Below, one piece after another: positions 8,324 to 15,935 of a stretch of DNA of 25,423 nucleotides. Below the pieces are notes generated by a model, which was given only the letters and a program-made list of their open reading frames with translations, was not told the origin of the DNA and did not search any database. Positions within the stretch are counted from its first letter, which is position 1. Each line of letters starts with the position of its first letter. The stretch lies in the IMG/VR virus record IMGVR_UViG_3300032236_000021, positions 1 through 25,423 of that record; one strand, given 5' to 3'. The position numbers and the translations under genes were made by a program. The stretch is from a virus.

Positions 8324-9234
8324 TATGAGCCATAGCCTGTGTCAGGTATATTAGCGTAACCAATAAGCACTCTGCTTGGTTGCGGTGCAAATGACAAATT
8401 AGGTGCGCCCTTATCGTTAGCTTTAGCAATAGTTAATACACGCTGATAATCTTGTGCAACGACTGTAGTATCAAAGCCTTTAATGCCCCAATACTTCATT
8501 TTAGTAAACAAAACTAATAGTCTGTCATCGTAAACAGTTGTGTCTGAGTCAGCAGTAAAGCTATTTTTTACTGTGCCGTCTGCTGCTCTTGCCCAACCTT
8601 TTGACCTGTATTCCCAGCCTAAATACTCTTGAGTATTCATAATAGGCCAAATACAGAATTGGTTATCAAGAATACGCCAACGCACTCTAGGGCCTGTCGA
8701 GATATAACCAGACTTTAGCCATTGCCATTGCTGTGCATCTTCTGGCCCTAACATTTCCCAATGTTTGGATTTATCCCAATGGGTTCTGTTAGTCATTGTT
8801 TCAAAGTCAGCAGGCAAGTCATAAGCAGTCTGAGCGCAGACTACTGACCCAATGCCACTAGCACTAGCTTGTTGACTCATAACGACTACTTTTGTAGTGT
8901 TATTTGCGCTTACAACATAAGTGTCTTGCGGGATGTTATAGCCTGATAACTGCCATTGGCTTGTAACACCACTTAAATCTGTGCCTGCCTCAAAAGTTAA
9001 TGTAGTAGAACCATTAACAGTTGTGGCATTAGCAGTTAAAGATTGTGTGTAAAAACGATACTGCACCTGGAGTGCTTGCCAATCATATTCTTTTAGCAAG
9101 TCATAGCCAGAGCCATTCATCAATGCAAGAATTTGCTGCACATCTTGAGATGTATTGCCGACTACAAAAGAAGGTACAGCCAAGTTTAACTCGGCTGCTG
9201 TCTGTTGCACCATTTGAAGCATCGTTTGGGACAT
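8323..9234 (-). CDS. Tail adaptor protein (P22 gp4- or T7 gp11-like role)
   Basis: A 303-residue protein. The N-terminal helices (MSQTMLQMVQQTAAELNLAV) and VQQILALMNGSGYDLLKEYDW (about residues 32-52) are the recognisable start of podovirus adaptor/tail tube A proteins that bind below the portal. A beta-rich middle follows, with YDLPADFETMTNRTHWD (about 137-153), then RWRILDNQFCIWP and VYDDRLLVLFTKMKYWGIKG. The last motif is typical of this family's C-terminal helix. The ATG follows the upstream stop by one base and a second ATG lies at codon 5. It probably forms a ring between the portal and the hub protein at 6314. Confidence 0.75.
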   Translation of the reverse strand: MSQTMLQMVQQTAAELNLAVPSFVVGNTSQDVQQILALMNGSGYDLLKEYDWQALQVQYRFYTQSLTANATTVNGSTTLTFEAGTDLSGVTSQWQLSGYNIPQDTYVVSANNTTKVVVMSQQASASGIGSVVCAQTAYDLPADFETMTNRTHWDKSKHWEMLGPEDAQQWQWLKSGYISTGPRVRWRILDNQFCIWPIMNTQEYLGWEYRSKGWARAADGTVKNSFTADSDTTVYDDRLLVLFTKMKYWGIKGFDTTVVAQDYQRVLTIAKANDKGAPNLSFAPQPSRVLIGYANIPDTGYGS

Positions 9235-9235
9235 A

Positions 9236-9853
9236 TTAGGCCTCTACTACTTTCGGTTTGCGTGTTTTAGGTTTCGCAACAGTCGCAAGTAGTGCCGACA
9301 CCTGCTCTTGCATAGCAGCCAGCTTCGCCTCTGTTTCAGACTTAATTTTAGCATTTTCTTCTTTTAATGCTTGCAATTCTGCCTCTCTTTGTGCTACTTC
9401 AGCAGAATCATTAGCTAAATTCAAAAAAGCCTTAGCTTTTAGACGAAAATTATGCGGTGACATACCAGCAACCATACCAATTCTCTGAAGTTGTTGGTCA
9501 GAGCAGTCAGCAATAGACTCTACTGTGTGAAACTTTAGGCCACGCAATTCTTCAGCTTGGCTACGAGTAACTTGTGGCCATTGGTCTAAAGGTGTGCCAA
9601 CAATATCTTCATGTCCTGCTGTCTGGTTTTGATAATGCGCCCATTGACGAGGAAAACGCTGTTTATGTGACTCTTGTGCGTAAGTATCAATTTCTGTCAA
9701 ATTATCGCCAGGTATCATAATGCGTACAAAATCAAATTCTTTAAAAATTGGTCTGCCTGCCTCGTTTGAAGCATCTTCTTGCTTCATACTTTTTTTATAG
9801 AATTGGACTGCTAGTCGTGAATCTGCGCCTTGAATATCGCTTTCTATTGCCAT
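9236..9853 (-). CDS. Unknown phage structural-operon protein with C-terminal coiled coil
   Basis: A 205-residue protein that opens the tail block just downstream of the terminator at 9884-9920. The N-terminal half contains FDFVRIMIPGDNLTEIDTYA and FPRQWAHYQNQ. A short helical pair (about residues 108-145, LKFHTVESIADCSDQQLQRI) resembles a helix-hairpin-helix or SAM-like fold. A charged coiled coil (about 150-190, EAELQALKEENAKIKSETEA) and a basic tail KPKTRKPKVVEA end the protein. Similar proteins occur next to capsid genes in many environmental phages without known function. GGAGAAGTAAAAATG gives a strong start. A role in head completion or assembly is possible but not shown. Confidence 0.65.
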   Translation of the reverse strand: MAIESDIQGADSRLAVQFYKKSMKQEDASNEAGRPIFKEFDFVRIMIPGDNLTEIDTYAQESHKQRFPRQWAHYQNQTAGHEDIVGTPLDQWPQVTRSQAEELRGLKFHTVESIADCSDQQLQRIGMVAGMSPHNFRLKAKAFLNLANDSAEVAQREAELQALKEENAKIKSETEAKLAAMQEQVSALLATVAKPKTRKPKVVEA

Positions 9854-9883
9854 TTTTACTTCTCCTAAGTGGTTAGGGTTATT

Positions 9884-9920
9884 AAAAAAAGAAAAAGGGC
9901 TACCCTTTTGAGATAGCCCT
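9884..9920 (-). terminator. Rho-independent terminator after capsid/decoration genes
   Basis: Read on the minus strand, a perfect 7-bp stem AGGGCTA/TAGCCCT (9920-9914 with 9902-9896) encloses an 11-base loop. It is followed at once by a T-rich run interrupted by one C (9896-9884). It lies between the decoration-like gene and the coiled-coil gene at 9236, so it should cut transcription from the abundant capsid transcript before the tail genes. Confidence 0.85.
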
Positions 9921-9957
9921 AGTTTTACTACATATTCAATTTAAGAGGGTTAACCTA

Positions 9958-10257
9958 TTAAACGGAAGCTGCTGAGAACCAACCATAATCACCAGAAGCC
10001 ATTGCGACTGCTGGAGCTAAGTAAGTACCAGCAGAGCCAGTAGCTACAAAGGTTGAAGCGTTGATAGAGCAAGTTGCTGTTGAAGCTGTAATAGCTGCAC
10101 CTGCAGTTGCCCATACATAACGACGGCCATCAGAGCCAAATACTTCTGCTCCCAAAGGACCAAATGTTGGTACTGTAGTGCCGTTAGCTGCTAATTCTGC
10201 AACAGTTTGTGTATCGTTAAAATCAATCCCTGATAGGGGGGTAATGGTATATGCCAT
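9958..10257 (-). CDS. Small protein next to capsid gene, probable head decoration protein
   Basis: A 99-residue protein starting MAYTITPLSGIDFNDTQTVA, with GTTVPTFGPLGAEVFGSDGRRYVWATAG (two pieces, about residues 26-53) and an Ala/Ser/Thr-rich second half ending DYGWFSAASV. It is beta-rich and low in charge. It follows the major capsid gene with a 56-base gap and is closed by the terminator at 9884-9920. Small proteins in this slot often decorate or stabilise capsids, and that role is inferred from position and composition. A good AAGGA ribosome binding site precedes the ATG. Confidence 0.65.
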   Translation of the reverse strand: MAYTITPLSGIDFNDTQTVAELAANGTTVPTFGPLGAEVFGSDGRRYVWATAGAAITASTATCSINASTFVATGSAGTYLAPAVAMASGDYGWFSAASV

Positions 10258-10295
10258 GATATTTTCCTTAAATGTTAAATAGACAAAATTAGAAA

Positions 10296-10307
10296 GGGCT
10301 TTCGCCC
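10296..10307 (-). other. Short GAAA-tetraloop hairpin between capsid and decoration genes
   Basis: On the minus strand the sequence GGGC-GAAA-GCCC forms a 4-bp GC stem with a stable GNRA tetraloop, followed by TTTCT. It begins seven bases after the major capsid stop codon. It may be a weak or partial terminator or an mRNA-stabilising hairpin. The stem is too short for a confident terminator call. Confidence 0.45.
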
Positions 10308-10313
10308 AATCTA

Positions 10314-11288
10314 TTAGGTTGTCAACAAGCCTTGCAAGAAGCTGTTAGATGTAGTCAAGTTACCAGCCCAGCCATACAATTTAACGATGGCATCTTGGTT
10401 GATAGATTGACGCTCACCACCGATAGGTACAAAGTTACGCTCTTTGTGTGGGCGTAAGAAAATGTAGTTGGTGTTAAGCATATACATATAAGTAGCTGTT
10501 TCTTGTGAACCATAACCACCGCCTAATACTACATCGGCTGAAGTACCGCCACCGTAGAATTTGAGGGAAGCAAAACCAGCAGCGCCAGACTCTTCAGCAG
10601 CGATACGCTGAATAGACTGTAGTGCGCCTACATAATATGAATACATTGTGTTACCAGCAACAATCAAGTCAGCTTTGTCTGTGCCACGAATCTGTTTGAT
10701 AGCAGCGTCAGTCATTTTTGACAGGATGTTTGCAGAGGTAGCCCCTGTAGTAATCTGGTTCTGCCAGAAAGTCCATACTGCGCGGTTGATACCACCGTAT
10801 GTGCCAGTTGAAGGTGAAACTGCAACAGCAGCGCCCAAACCATCCAAATTCTTGCCTCCGTTACCAGTTCCATTGCCATACAAGTCACCAGAAATACGGT
10901 TTAACAAGCGGGCTTCAGAAACTTGCATACGACCATCTAACAAGTCAATGATTGCTTCTTTAGAGCTGTTCTGCAACATTTCTAAGCCAGACATTGTAAC
11001 TGCGTCAGCGTACTGAGCAATCTTGTATTGTGCGGCAGAAATAGGGCTATCCGGGGCGATGTTTAAAACCTCGTACCCACTATAGCTGTTTGCATTGTTG
11101 GTGGCGCTGTCATCGTACATTATCTCTTCCAGGATAACATTTCCTCCACTAAAAGGTCTTACATTTCCTTTTTGCTGTAGGCGCTGAAGAATAGCGTTAT
11201 TCTGGGTTAAGTTGTCGGCGAGTTCACCGCTACGACTTTGAATAGTGGTAGCGATAATATCGGTAATAGCTGAGTTAGCGAATGCCAT
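10314..11288 (-). CDS. Major capsid protein (HK97-fold type)
   Basis: A 324-residue major head protein. The start MAFANSAITDIIATTIQSRS, then RPFSGGNVILEEIMYDD (about residues 44-60), a helix with VTMSGLEMLQNSSKEAIIDL (about 96-115, the spine-helix position) and the C-terminal NTNYIFLRPHKERNFVPIGG (about 273-292) are the recognisable pattern of a widespread podovirus capsid family. It follows the scaffold gene and precedes a decoration-like gene, the canonical order. A strong AAGGATATATC ribosome binding site and an upstream hairpin suggest high expression. No protease domain is fused or adjacent, in keeping with assembly on a separate scaffold. Confidence 0.88.
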   Translation of the reverse strand: MAFANSAITDIIATTIQSRSGELADNLTQNNAILQRLQQKGNVRPFSGGNVILEEIMYDDSATNNANSYSGYEVLNIAPDSPISAAQYKIAQYADAVTMSGLEMLQNSSKEAIIDLLDGRMQVSEARLLNRISGDLYGNGTGNGGKNLDGLGAAVAVSPSTGTYGGINRAVWTFWQNQITTGATSANILSKMTDAAIKQIRGTDKADLIVAGNTMYSYYVGALQSIQRIAAEESGAAGFASLKFYGGGTSADVVLGGGYGSQETATYMYMLNTNYIFLRPHKERNFVPIGGERQSINQDAIVKLYGWAGNLTTSNSFLQGLLTT

Positions 11289-11299
11289 GATATATCCTT

Positions 11300-11321
11300 A
11301 AAAAAATGTGCCAAAATTGGC
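11300..11321 (-). other. Hairpin plus T-run just upstream of the capsid gene
   Basis: On the minus strand GCCAA-TT-TTGGC (11321-11310) forms a short stem, followed by ACA and a run of seven T, ending directly at the capsid ribosome binding site. It lies in the 36-base gap after the scaffold stop. It could attenuate read-through, or protect the 5' end of a processed capsid mRNA. The five-bp stem and the three-base offset of the T-run make it a weak terminator. Confidence 0.4.
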
Positions 11322-11324
11322 TAG

Positions 11325-12377
11325 TTAAACCCGACGGCTCATTGCTTCGCCTAATCCTTCGGCAATCAAAGACCGTCTATCCTTTTTATCTTCTGGATTA
11401 CTCACTTTTCCACTAGGTGTAGTGGATTTAGGACTAACCGCAGCAGCCTTAGCCTTCGCTACTTGCTGTGCTTTGAGTGCTGATTGTTTGGCCTCTTTCA
11501 AGAGTCTATCTTGCTCTAATGCCCATACATCATCATTCATACGCACGGCTTTCTTGTAGGCCGTTTCTAGGTCTTGGGCTTTCCCTAGCTCAAGTAATTG
11601 AGCCATTTCTTCCCTTACCACATCAAAATGCGGGAATTTCTCCGCATCACTTCTTACTCTTTCAATTTCATTTGTTAAGCGTTGGTTTTCTTCATGCTGA
11701 AACCGACTCTTAATAGATGAAACTTCTTGATTAACCTGATTTAACTGGTTCATCAGTTGTTGAGTATATGCGTCTTGTTGTATAGGCGCAACACCTTCAC
11801 CATTTAATTGTATACCATAATCTTGTGCAAGTCGCTGAAACATTTGGACTTTCTGCTCGTATGGTGCTTTACTTAATACCATGTGGGCACGACCTAAATT
11901 ATTAATCCATGCAGCAGGGCTAATATTTTGTGCTTGCAGCTCAGGTACAAATGGCGCAATAGCTTCTTCGTAGCCTTTAGCTCTGTCAGCTTCAGCTTTA
12001 TAAGTGCTTACGCCTTTCTTGTATTCTGACTCACGCTGATTAGCGTATTCAGCAAATTTAGTGAAATCTTCTTTACTAATCTGTTCGCCAGCTTCCATCT
12101 TGTCCCAGATAGTGACATATTCTTTTTTCCATGTAGATGGGCGAGTTACTTTCTCCTTCGGCGCCTCATCCTCATCCTTAAATTCAATAGGCTCAGCATC
12201 TTCGGCAGTTTCTTCGTTATCTTGTGCGCTAATTTCCTCTTGAGCGGACTCCTCGGAAATGTCGTCCTTTTCAGCCACTTCAATGTCTTTTTCGATGGGT
12301 GCTTCAAGAGTGCCTTCCTCTGCTGCGTCTAATGCAGCTTCTAATAAATCTCTGCGGTCTAAGTTTTCTTCTGACAT
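11325..12377 (-). CDS. Head scaffolding protein
   Basis: A 350-residue, highly charged, mostly helical protein directly upstream of the major capsid gene. Residues 1-80 are strongly acidic (for example IEKDIEVAEKDDISEESAQE). A Trp-containing motif follows (RPSTWKKEYVTIWDKMEAGE, about 79-98), then alternating Lys/Glu helices with Gln-rich segments (YTQQLMNQLNQVNQEVSSIK) and a basic C-terminal end containing KKDRRSLIAEGLGEAMSRRV. The acidic N-terminus, coiled-coil core and basic tail match scaffolding proteins of podoviruses. It would fill the procapsid and leave or degrade before packaging. GGAGAAACC directly precedes the ATG. Confidence 0.8.
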   Translation of the reverse strand: MSEENLDRRDLLEAALDAAEEGTLEAPIEKDIEVAEKDDISEESAQEEISAQDNEETAEDAEPIEFKDEDEAPKEKVTRPSTWKKEYVTIWDKMEAGEQISKEDFTKFAEYANQRESEYKKGVSTYKAEADRAKGYEEAIAPFVPELQAQNISPAAWINNLGRAHMVLSKAPYEQKVQMFQRLAQDYGIQLNGEGVAPIQQDAYTQQLMNQLNQVNQEVSSIKSRFQHEENQRLTNEIERVRSDAEKFPHFDVVREEMAQLLELGKAQDLETAYKKAVRMNDDVWALEQDRLLKEAKQSALKAQQVAKAKAAAVSPKSTTPSGKVSNPEDKKDRRSLIAEGLGEAMSRRV

Positions 12378-12392
12378 GGTTTCTCCAATGGG

Positions 12393-12785
12393 TTATCGTA
12401 ATTTGGCGTATGCCAGCTCTGCAATTTGACGCTTTCGTGCTTCTTGTGACTGTCTGCTCATTTCTGGTGCTTTTTGCTGCATAGGCACATCGTTGCCTAA
12501 TTCGATACAACCGTTGCGTTTTAGGTTTTCTCTGTGTTTGCTGCGACTATCTACCCATGTGCCATCAGCCATTGAAATATGACCTGGTATGTCAGACATT
12601 ACCATTGGCGCTTCTTTAGGCGACATACTTAACTTTGCTTGCCACGCTTCTTCAGCTTCAGGTGTATTAAATGGGATATTCCAGTAAGCAAGATAATGCT
12701 CTTTGTCATCATATTGCGCTGCGTCATATTCTTCATGGGCAACCTTACAATGCGGGCAAGTTACCGTGACTTTTACTAATGCCAT
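12393..12785 (-). CDS. Small phage protein with single CxxC knuckle
   Basis: A 130-residue protein beginning MALVKVTVTCPHCKVAHEEY, with one CxxC pair (C10, C13) and a nearby His. A central segment DIPGHISMADGTWVDSRSKH (about residues 65-84) is followed by RENLKRNGCIELGND. The 'DI.G..S..DG..V.SRSKHRE.L...' block is common in small phage proteins encoded just before the scaffold. The second metal-binding pair of a classical FmdB zinc ribbon is missing, so zinc binding is uncertain. Its start overlaps the stop of the glycosyltransferase gene (TAATG), and it ends 15 bases before the scaffold ATG. Confidence 0.7.
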   Translation of the reverse strand: MALVKVTVTCPHCKVAHEEYDAAQYDDKEHYLAYWNIPFNTPEAEEAWQAKLSMSPKEAPMVMSDIPGHISMADGTWVDSRSKHRENLKRNGCIELGNDVPMQQKAPEMSRQSQEARKRQIAELAYAKLR

Positions 12786-13693
12786 TACATTCTCCTTATC
12801 AAATCGGGTATTTTGTGCAATTCTTCTTCTTCAACAGTTACTACAGAGTTGTACCATGTGCCGTGTTTCCATCGCCAGCACTTAAATTCTTTTTTAGGCA
12901 TAATCACAATCGTCTTTACACCCAAAGCACCAGCTAAATGTGCTATACCTGTATCTACAGTCACTAGACCTTTGCACGCTTTAAGATGACTTGCAGTTTT
13001 ATTCCAGTCTTTTTGCCATCCGTCTTTAGGAAGTGGTGACCAAAACCTATCTTCTTCAGGATTAAACGAATAAGCGTCAGGACCTACTAGCTCAAGCATC
13101 TTTTCGGGGTGCATAGTGCGTACATAGTGCAAAAGACCTTTTGAAGTAGACCAATTTACTGCGAGTTTTTGAGGAATATTGCTTGGAATAGCGTCTAAAT
13201 AGCCTTCTGAGCCTACAATCTTGTGTAAGTTGCATGGAAACAACGCTCTAGCGTATGCGGGCGCCAAACTAATGTAATAAGGCAAAGAAATTATGCCAAT
13301 CCAGTAATCTGACTCTGTTGCAACACCCTCTTCGGGCATATTTGTGAATGTATCAACACATTCCATTTGACCAAACAGCGTATGTAATGAGCCATGTTGT
13401 AATAAAACAACAGATTTAGCTCCCATCACCTTTAAAAAAGGCAAAAAGCGTGCATATTGAATGATGTCGCCAAAGCCTTGCTCTGCTTGCACAGTAATTG
13501 TCTTGCCTAAAAGACTTTCGCCTCGCCAAACAGGCATTTTTAACTTTTGATGATATGGCTGCGCTTGATTAGCAATAATCTCAGGGTGCCATCTATATTC
13601 AAAGAGTCTAAAACCAGCGTCTAAACGACCAGCGTGCAGGTGTTCGTATGCTTTTTTGTATTCTGTGTGCGGGTTTAAAGTAAGAGTGCTAAT
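12785..13693 (-). CDS. GT9/heptosyltransferase-like glycosyltransferase with probable ATT start
   Basis: The first ATG in frame (13537) gives 250 residues, but the reading frame is open back to a TGA at 13705-13703. The added codons encode a recognisable family N-terminus: LNPHTEYKKAYEHLHAGRLD, then GFRLFEYRWHPE, leading into KMPVWRGESLLGKT. This is the usual TPR-like 'G....F..YRW....P.W.GE.L.GKT' join. No ATG, GTG or TTG lies in the extra part. ATT at 13693-13691, six bases after GAGGA, would give MSTLTLNPH and 302 residues. The catalytic core follows: AEQGFGDIIQYARFLP, later GLVTVDTGIAHLAGALGVKT and VIMPKKEFKCWRW. It should transfer a sugar from an activated donor; the acceptor is unknown. 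It overlaps the upstream gene by 19 bases. Confidence 0.75.
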   Translation of the reverse strand: MSTLTLNPHTEYKKAYEHLHAGRLDAGFRLFEYRWHPEIIANQAQPYHQKLKMPVWRGESLLGKTITVQAEQGFGDIIQYARFLPFLKVMGAKSVVLLQHGSLHTLFGQMECVDTFTNMPEEGVATESDYWIGIISLPYYISLAPAYARALFPCNLHKIVGSEGYLDAIPSNIPQKLAVNWSTSKGLLHYVRTMHPEKMLELVGPDAYSFNPEEDRFWSPLPKDGWQKDWNKTASHLKACKGLVTVDTGIAHLAGALGVKTIVIMPKKEFKCWRWKHGTWYNSVVTVEEEELHKIPDLIRRM

Positions 13694-14154
13694 AGTGCTT
13701 CCTCATCGTCTAATTCTGCTTGACGCTTCACTTCTAAGATTGCTAACTCTTGCTCTAATCTGAGTTTTGCAGCTCTTATCAATACAGCGTTTTGCAAGTC
13801 TTGTTGTTGCGTTACAAGATTAGCGATGTATCGGTCAATATTTGCTAGGTTTGACGGTATATCAACGCTAACTTCTTGATTGGATTGTATATTAGTTTGT
13901 TGTTTCTTTGCAACGGGTTTTGGGTCTACTAAATCAGCAATAGTTTGTTTGCGATTTTCAGCATCAGACTTGAGTGCTGCAATACGCTTTTCTTCTGCTT
14001 GACGCAGTTTCTTCTGAATGCCTTTAAGACGCTTTAATTCTTCTCTTGTATATGGTGCATCATCCCCGCCAAACTTGGTAGGTTCAACAGGGGTAATGAC
14101 AATTTGAAATGCGTCATTTTGAAACGCATTGACTTGGAAAGCAGTTTGAAACAT
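13675..14154 (-). CDS. Unknown coiled-coil protein after fibre gene
   Basis: A 159-residue protein. The N-terminus MFQTAFQVNAFQNDAFQIV shows the 'FQ..FQ.NAFQ.DAFQ' repeat common to small phage proteins in structural operons. The rest is charged helix: REELKRLKGIQKKLRQAEEK (about residues 37-56), a Gln/Asn-rich linker, and a long Leu/Glu/Lys helix ending DDEEALLALLL. A coiled-coil interaction partner is likely, perhaps the fibre encoded just upstream (TAATG overlap). Its last codons contain the GAGGA that would serve as ribosome binding site for the glycosyltransferase. No enzymatic motif is seen. Confidence 0.65.
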   Translation of the reverse strand: MFQTAFQVNAFQNDAFQIVITPVEPTKFGGDDAPYTREELKRLKGIQKKLRQAEEKRIAALKSDAENRKQTIADLVDPKPVAKKQQTNIQSNQEVSVDIPSNLANIDRYIANLVTQQQDLQNAVLIRAAKLRLEQELAILEVKRQAELDDEEALLALLL

Positions 14155-15935
14155 TAGAATGTACCGCCAGACACCCCTACATAGCTTGTAGCGGTAACTG
14201 TAGTAAATGCACCAGTATTGGTGGTTGTAGCGCCCACAGTACCATTAATATTGATTGAGGCCGTACCAGTTAAATTAGTTACTGTTCCGCTAGACGGAGT
14301 ACCCAAAGCACCGCCTACTGAATATTTACCATTAAAAGTAGTCCAATCAGTGCTTGTAAGGTATCCATTTACACTTCCTGTGGCAGCAGCCATGCTAATA
14401 GCTGGAGTTGCACCACCACTACTTACTACTGGGGCAGTACCCGTTACGGAAGTAACTGTTCCGCTACCTTTGTTATTAAATGTAGTCCAATCAGCACTAG
14501 TCAAATAGCCGTTTACGCTACTTGTTGCGGCTGGCATTGAAATGGCAGGAGTATTGCCACCGCTAGAAACTACAGGGCTTGTACCAGTAACGCTAGTAAC
14601 TGTTCCTACTGAAATCGACCCACCAAGGCTTGTGCTTGTGCCGTTAATAGTAATGGCAGAGTTTACAAGGGCTGAATTAGGGATAGAGGTAAGGCTTGCA
14701 CCTGAACCGCTAAATGTTGTAGCAGTTATGGTTGTTCCTGTAATGGCTTTTGGCGTTGTTGCACCAATAGTCATATTGTCCATTGTTCCTACATAAGTAG
14801 GGTTTATTTGGATTGAATTAACGCCAGTAGGATTTATATGGACATGACCAGTACCAGTAGGGCTAATGTCTATTTGTGCATTTGCACCATTAATATTGGT
14901 AGAAACATTGATTGAAGCATTATCGCCACCGCCTGCACCCATGCTAATTTGAGTTGTTCCTGCGGAGTTTTTAAGGGATAAACCACCTGAATTTGATGCT
15001 TGTACTATTGGTGTAGTAAGGCTTGTAGAAGCAGATAGCGTTGTAATTCCTGTGGTTGCGCCTGTGTCACCTATTGTAACTACGCTGTTTTGCAGTAATT
15101 TGCCTGTAGTTGTGTCATAGCGAGCTATTGCGTTATCTGTTGCGCTTGATGGTCCTACTACATCGCCACCTAAAGATGGGCTTGAATTAGTAATCACGCC
15201 TGTACCACTATCGTAGCTAATTCCTGTGCCAGCACTTACAGAAGTCCTAGCCCTAGCAGTTGTGAAGTATTGATTTGTGCCTTCAGCTACATCAGTAGTT
15301 GTTAATACGACTGCGCCTGTAAAGCCATTGACGCTAGTTACAGAGTCAGTATTGTCTATTTTTTGCCATGCTGACCCATTGTAAACAGCCCAGTCACCCA
15401 CTTGCCAATCTGTAACCCCGTTAAGATTAGTGCTACCAGCAACAGATACAACATAGTAGTAGCCCTTAGTACCAACAGACGAAACAAGAGTAGGGATATT
15501 TGTGCTGGCATTCCATGTTCCTTGATAGTTAAGTGCGCCTAAAACTGCTGCGGGTAATTGACTTGTTGGTACTGTACCAGCGCCATCTAATGTAGCTACA
15601 CCATTTGCTACACCTTTTTGTGCAGTCGCAACATAATCGCTAATTGTGACGCCATTCATTGTGCCACCAGTAACAGAAATGTTGTTACTGTTTTGCGTTG
15701 ACATTGTGCCTAAACCTGTAACATCAGTATTAGGTATAGTCGCAGCAGCAGTCATGTTAGCTGTGCCATTGCCTTTTACATAGCCTGTCAATGTAGCTGC
15801 GCCAGTACCACCATTGGCTACAGGTACAGTACCGACTAATTGATGGTCTGCGTTCCAATCACTTGGTCGTACAACACTTGTGTCATCCCCATCAGGTATC
15901 GTTGAAACCTTGGTATGCTTGACTGTAATAGCCAT
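14154..15935 (-). CDS. Repeat-rich tail or head fibre protein
   Basis: A 593-residue Gly/Ser/Thr-rich fibre. It starts MAITVKHTKVSTIPDGDDTS, typical of phage fibre N-termini, and contains VPVANGGTGAATLTGY (about residues 37-52). A globular insert follows (LNYQGTWNASTNIP to QVGDWAVYNGSAWQKID, about 135-194), then TTTDVAEGTNQYFTTARAR (about 212-230), a segment frequent in marine and freshwater phage fibres. Residues 444-491 and 492-539 are two tandem 48-residue repeats (GTVTSVTGTSPVVSSGG..). The end is VGVSGGTF. It lies between portal and scaffold genes rather than with the other fibres, so it may be a head fibre or a second receptor-binding fibre. Start ATG overlaps the portal stop. Confidence 0.75.
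   Translation of the reverse strand: MAITVKHTKVSTIPDGDDTSVVRPSDWNADHQLVGTVPVANGGTGAATLTGYVKGNGTANMTAAATIPNTDVTGLGTMSTQNSNNISVTGGTMNGVTISDYVATAQKGVANGVATLDGAGTVPTSQLPAAVLGALNYQGTWNASTNIPTLVSSVGTKGYYYVVSVAGSTNLNGVTDWQVGDWAVYNGSAWQKIDNTDSVTSVNGFTGAVVLTTTDVAEGTNQYFTTARARTSVSAGTGISYDSGTGVITNSSPSLGGDVVGPSSATDNAIARYDTTTGKLLQNSVVTIGDTGATTGITTLSASTSLTTPIVQASNSGGLSLKNSAGTTQISMGAGGGDNASINVSTNINGANAQIDISPTGTGHVHINPTGVNSIQINPTYVGTMDNMTIGATTPKAITGTTITATTFSGSGASLTSIPNSALVNSAITINGTSTSLGGSISVGTVTSVTGTSPVVSSGGNTPAISMPAATSSVNGYLTSADWTTFNNKGSGTVTSVTGTAPVVSSGGATPAISMAAATGSVNGYLTSTDWTTFNGKYSVGGALGTPSSGTVTNLTGTASININGTVGATTTNTGAFTTVTATSYVGVSGGTF
14319..14606 (-). repeat. Two tandem 144-bp repeats inside the fibre gene
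   Basis: Copies at 14606-14463 and 14462-14319 each encode 48 residues of the form GTVTSVTGT.PVVSSGG, then SVNGYLTS.DWTTFN. The proteins differ at only a few positions while many third codon bases differ, so the duplication is old enough to have drifted. It lengthens the fibre shaft or repeats a folding unit. Confidence 0.75.

Noticed and set aside
12393-12785. FmdB-type zinc ribbon regulator
   Set aside because: Only one CxxC pair is present and the rest matches a scaffold-adjacent phage protein, so a regulator label is not supported.
13675-13705. Programmed -1 frameshift joining the coiled-coil gene to the glycosyltransferase
   Set aside because: No X-XXY-YYZ heptamer is in the upstream frame before its stop. 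The TTTAAAC seen there is phased for the wrong frame. A direct non-ATG start with GAGGA upstream explains the data better.
14101-14606. CRISPR-like or direct-repeat array in the fibre region
   Set aside because: The repetition is a protein-coding tandem duplication of 144 bp with drifted third positions. There are no short identical repeats with unique spacers.
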